Source: Acidimicrobiia bacterium (GTDB taxonomy: Bacteria > Actinomycetota > Acidimicrobiia > Acidimicrobiales > Bin134). From it: 43,240 bases of DNA. The DNA lies in NCBI GenBank assembly GCA_022819825.1, contig JAJEGM010000014.1, forward strand, positions 1 through 43,240, written 5' to 3'. The first letter of the stretch is position 1. Each line of letters opens with the position of its first letter. The position numbers and the translations under genes are program-made. Below the pieces are notes generated by a model. That model had not been told where the DNA came from. It was given only the letters and a program-made list of their open reading frames with translations, and ran no database searches. Below are positions 43,214 through 43,240 of this stretch, piece after piece.

Positions 43214-43240
43214 GTGGTTGAAGGTAGTGCAGCGGCGTGG
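43214..43240 (+). CDS. possible start of another ORF, truncated by window end
   Basis: A GTG at 43214, six bases after GGGAGG, opens a frame VVEGSAAAW that is still open at the end of the window. Only nine codons are visible, so no function can be given. Its position directly after a prematurely ended hsdS, together with the sequestering hairpin, makes a mobile-element gene a possibility. Confidence 0.3.

Overview
The window is a high-GC, gene-dense bacterial segment. It has many GTG starts, stop/start overlaps, several flavin/F420-type enzymes (two luciferase-like monooxygenases, one PPOX-fold protein) and many paralogous short-chain dehydrogenases, crotonases and amidohydrolases. This content is typical of Actinomycetota and most reminiscent of uncultured Acidimicrobiia-like lineages. 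That placement is an inference from gene content, since no rRNA or other marker gene is present.

Layout. 1-2.25 kb: the 3' end of a Calx-beta surface protein and an HSL-type esterase. 2.37-4.94 kb: a type II restriction-modification pair. 4.96-15.7 kb: catabolic and redox genes (PPOX protein, a dienoyl-CoA isomerase-like crotonase, amidohydrolases, a truncated crotonase, nitroreductase, P450, thiolase, D-aminoacylase, aldehyde dehydrogenase). 15.8-16.5 kb: a HigBA-like toxin-antitoxin pair with a palindromic operator. 16.5-18.9 kb: an SDR, a peroxiredoxin and a quinone-oxidoreductase-like enzyme. 18.96-27.9 kb: a long minus-strand run with several 4-bp overlaps (SDR, NUDIX, FG-GAP-like lipoprotein, P-type ATPase, crotonase, LLM enzyme, SDR, RCC1-repeat lipoprotein). 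28-34.7 kb: SDR, phytanoyl-CoA dioxygenase-like enzyme, a three-gene minus operon ending in a UGSC protein, then an LLM/metallo-beta-lactamase pair. 34.7-43.2 kb: an accessory region with small unknown genes, an AT-rich 700-aa nuclease-like protein, TauD and carboxymuconolactone-decarboxylase genes, DUF2442, and a type I R-M locus (hsdM plus an hsdS fused to a nucleotidyltransferase domain). That hsdS ends abruptly beside what may be a mobile element.

The strongest discovery is selenocysteine use. Three independent genes are each split by in-frame UGA exactly at the family's redox-active cysteine. They are an Rdx/SelW-like protein with a UxxU motif (8213-8485), a BCP-type peroxiredoxin with UGA at the peroxidatic position (17481-17951), and a UGSC-family protein (30137-30685). 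In each case I can fold a short hairpin by eye whose apical loop lies about 16-25 nt after a UGA, as expected for a bacterial SECIS. A conventional ORF caller would break or shorten all three. The Sec machinery (selA, selB, selC, selD) is not in the window.

The other main novelty is the nucleotidyltransferase-HsdS fusion. The metabolic genes suggest beta-oxidation-like breakdown of unsaturated or branched acyl/alicyclic substrates with P450 and Fe/2-oxoglutarate oxygenases, but no single pathway can be assigned from sequence alone.
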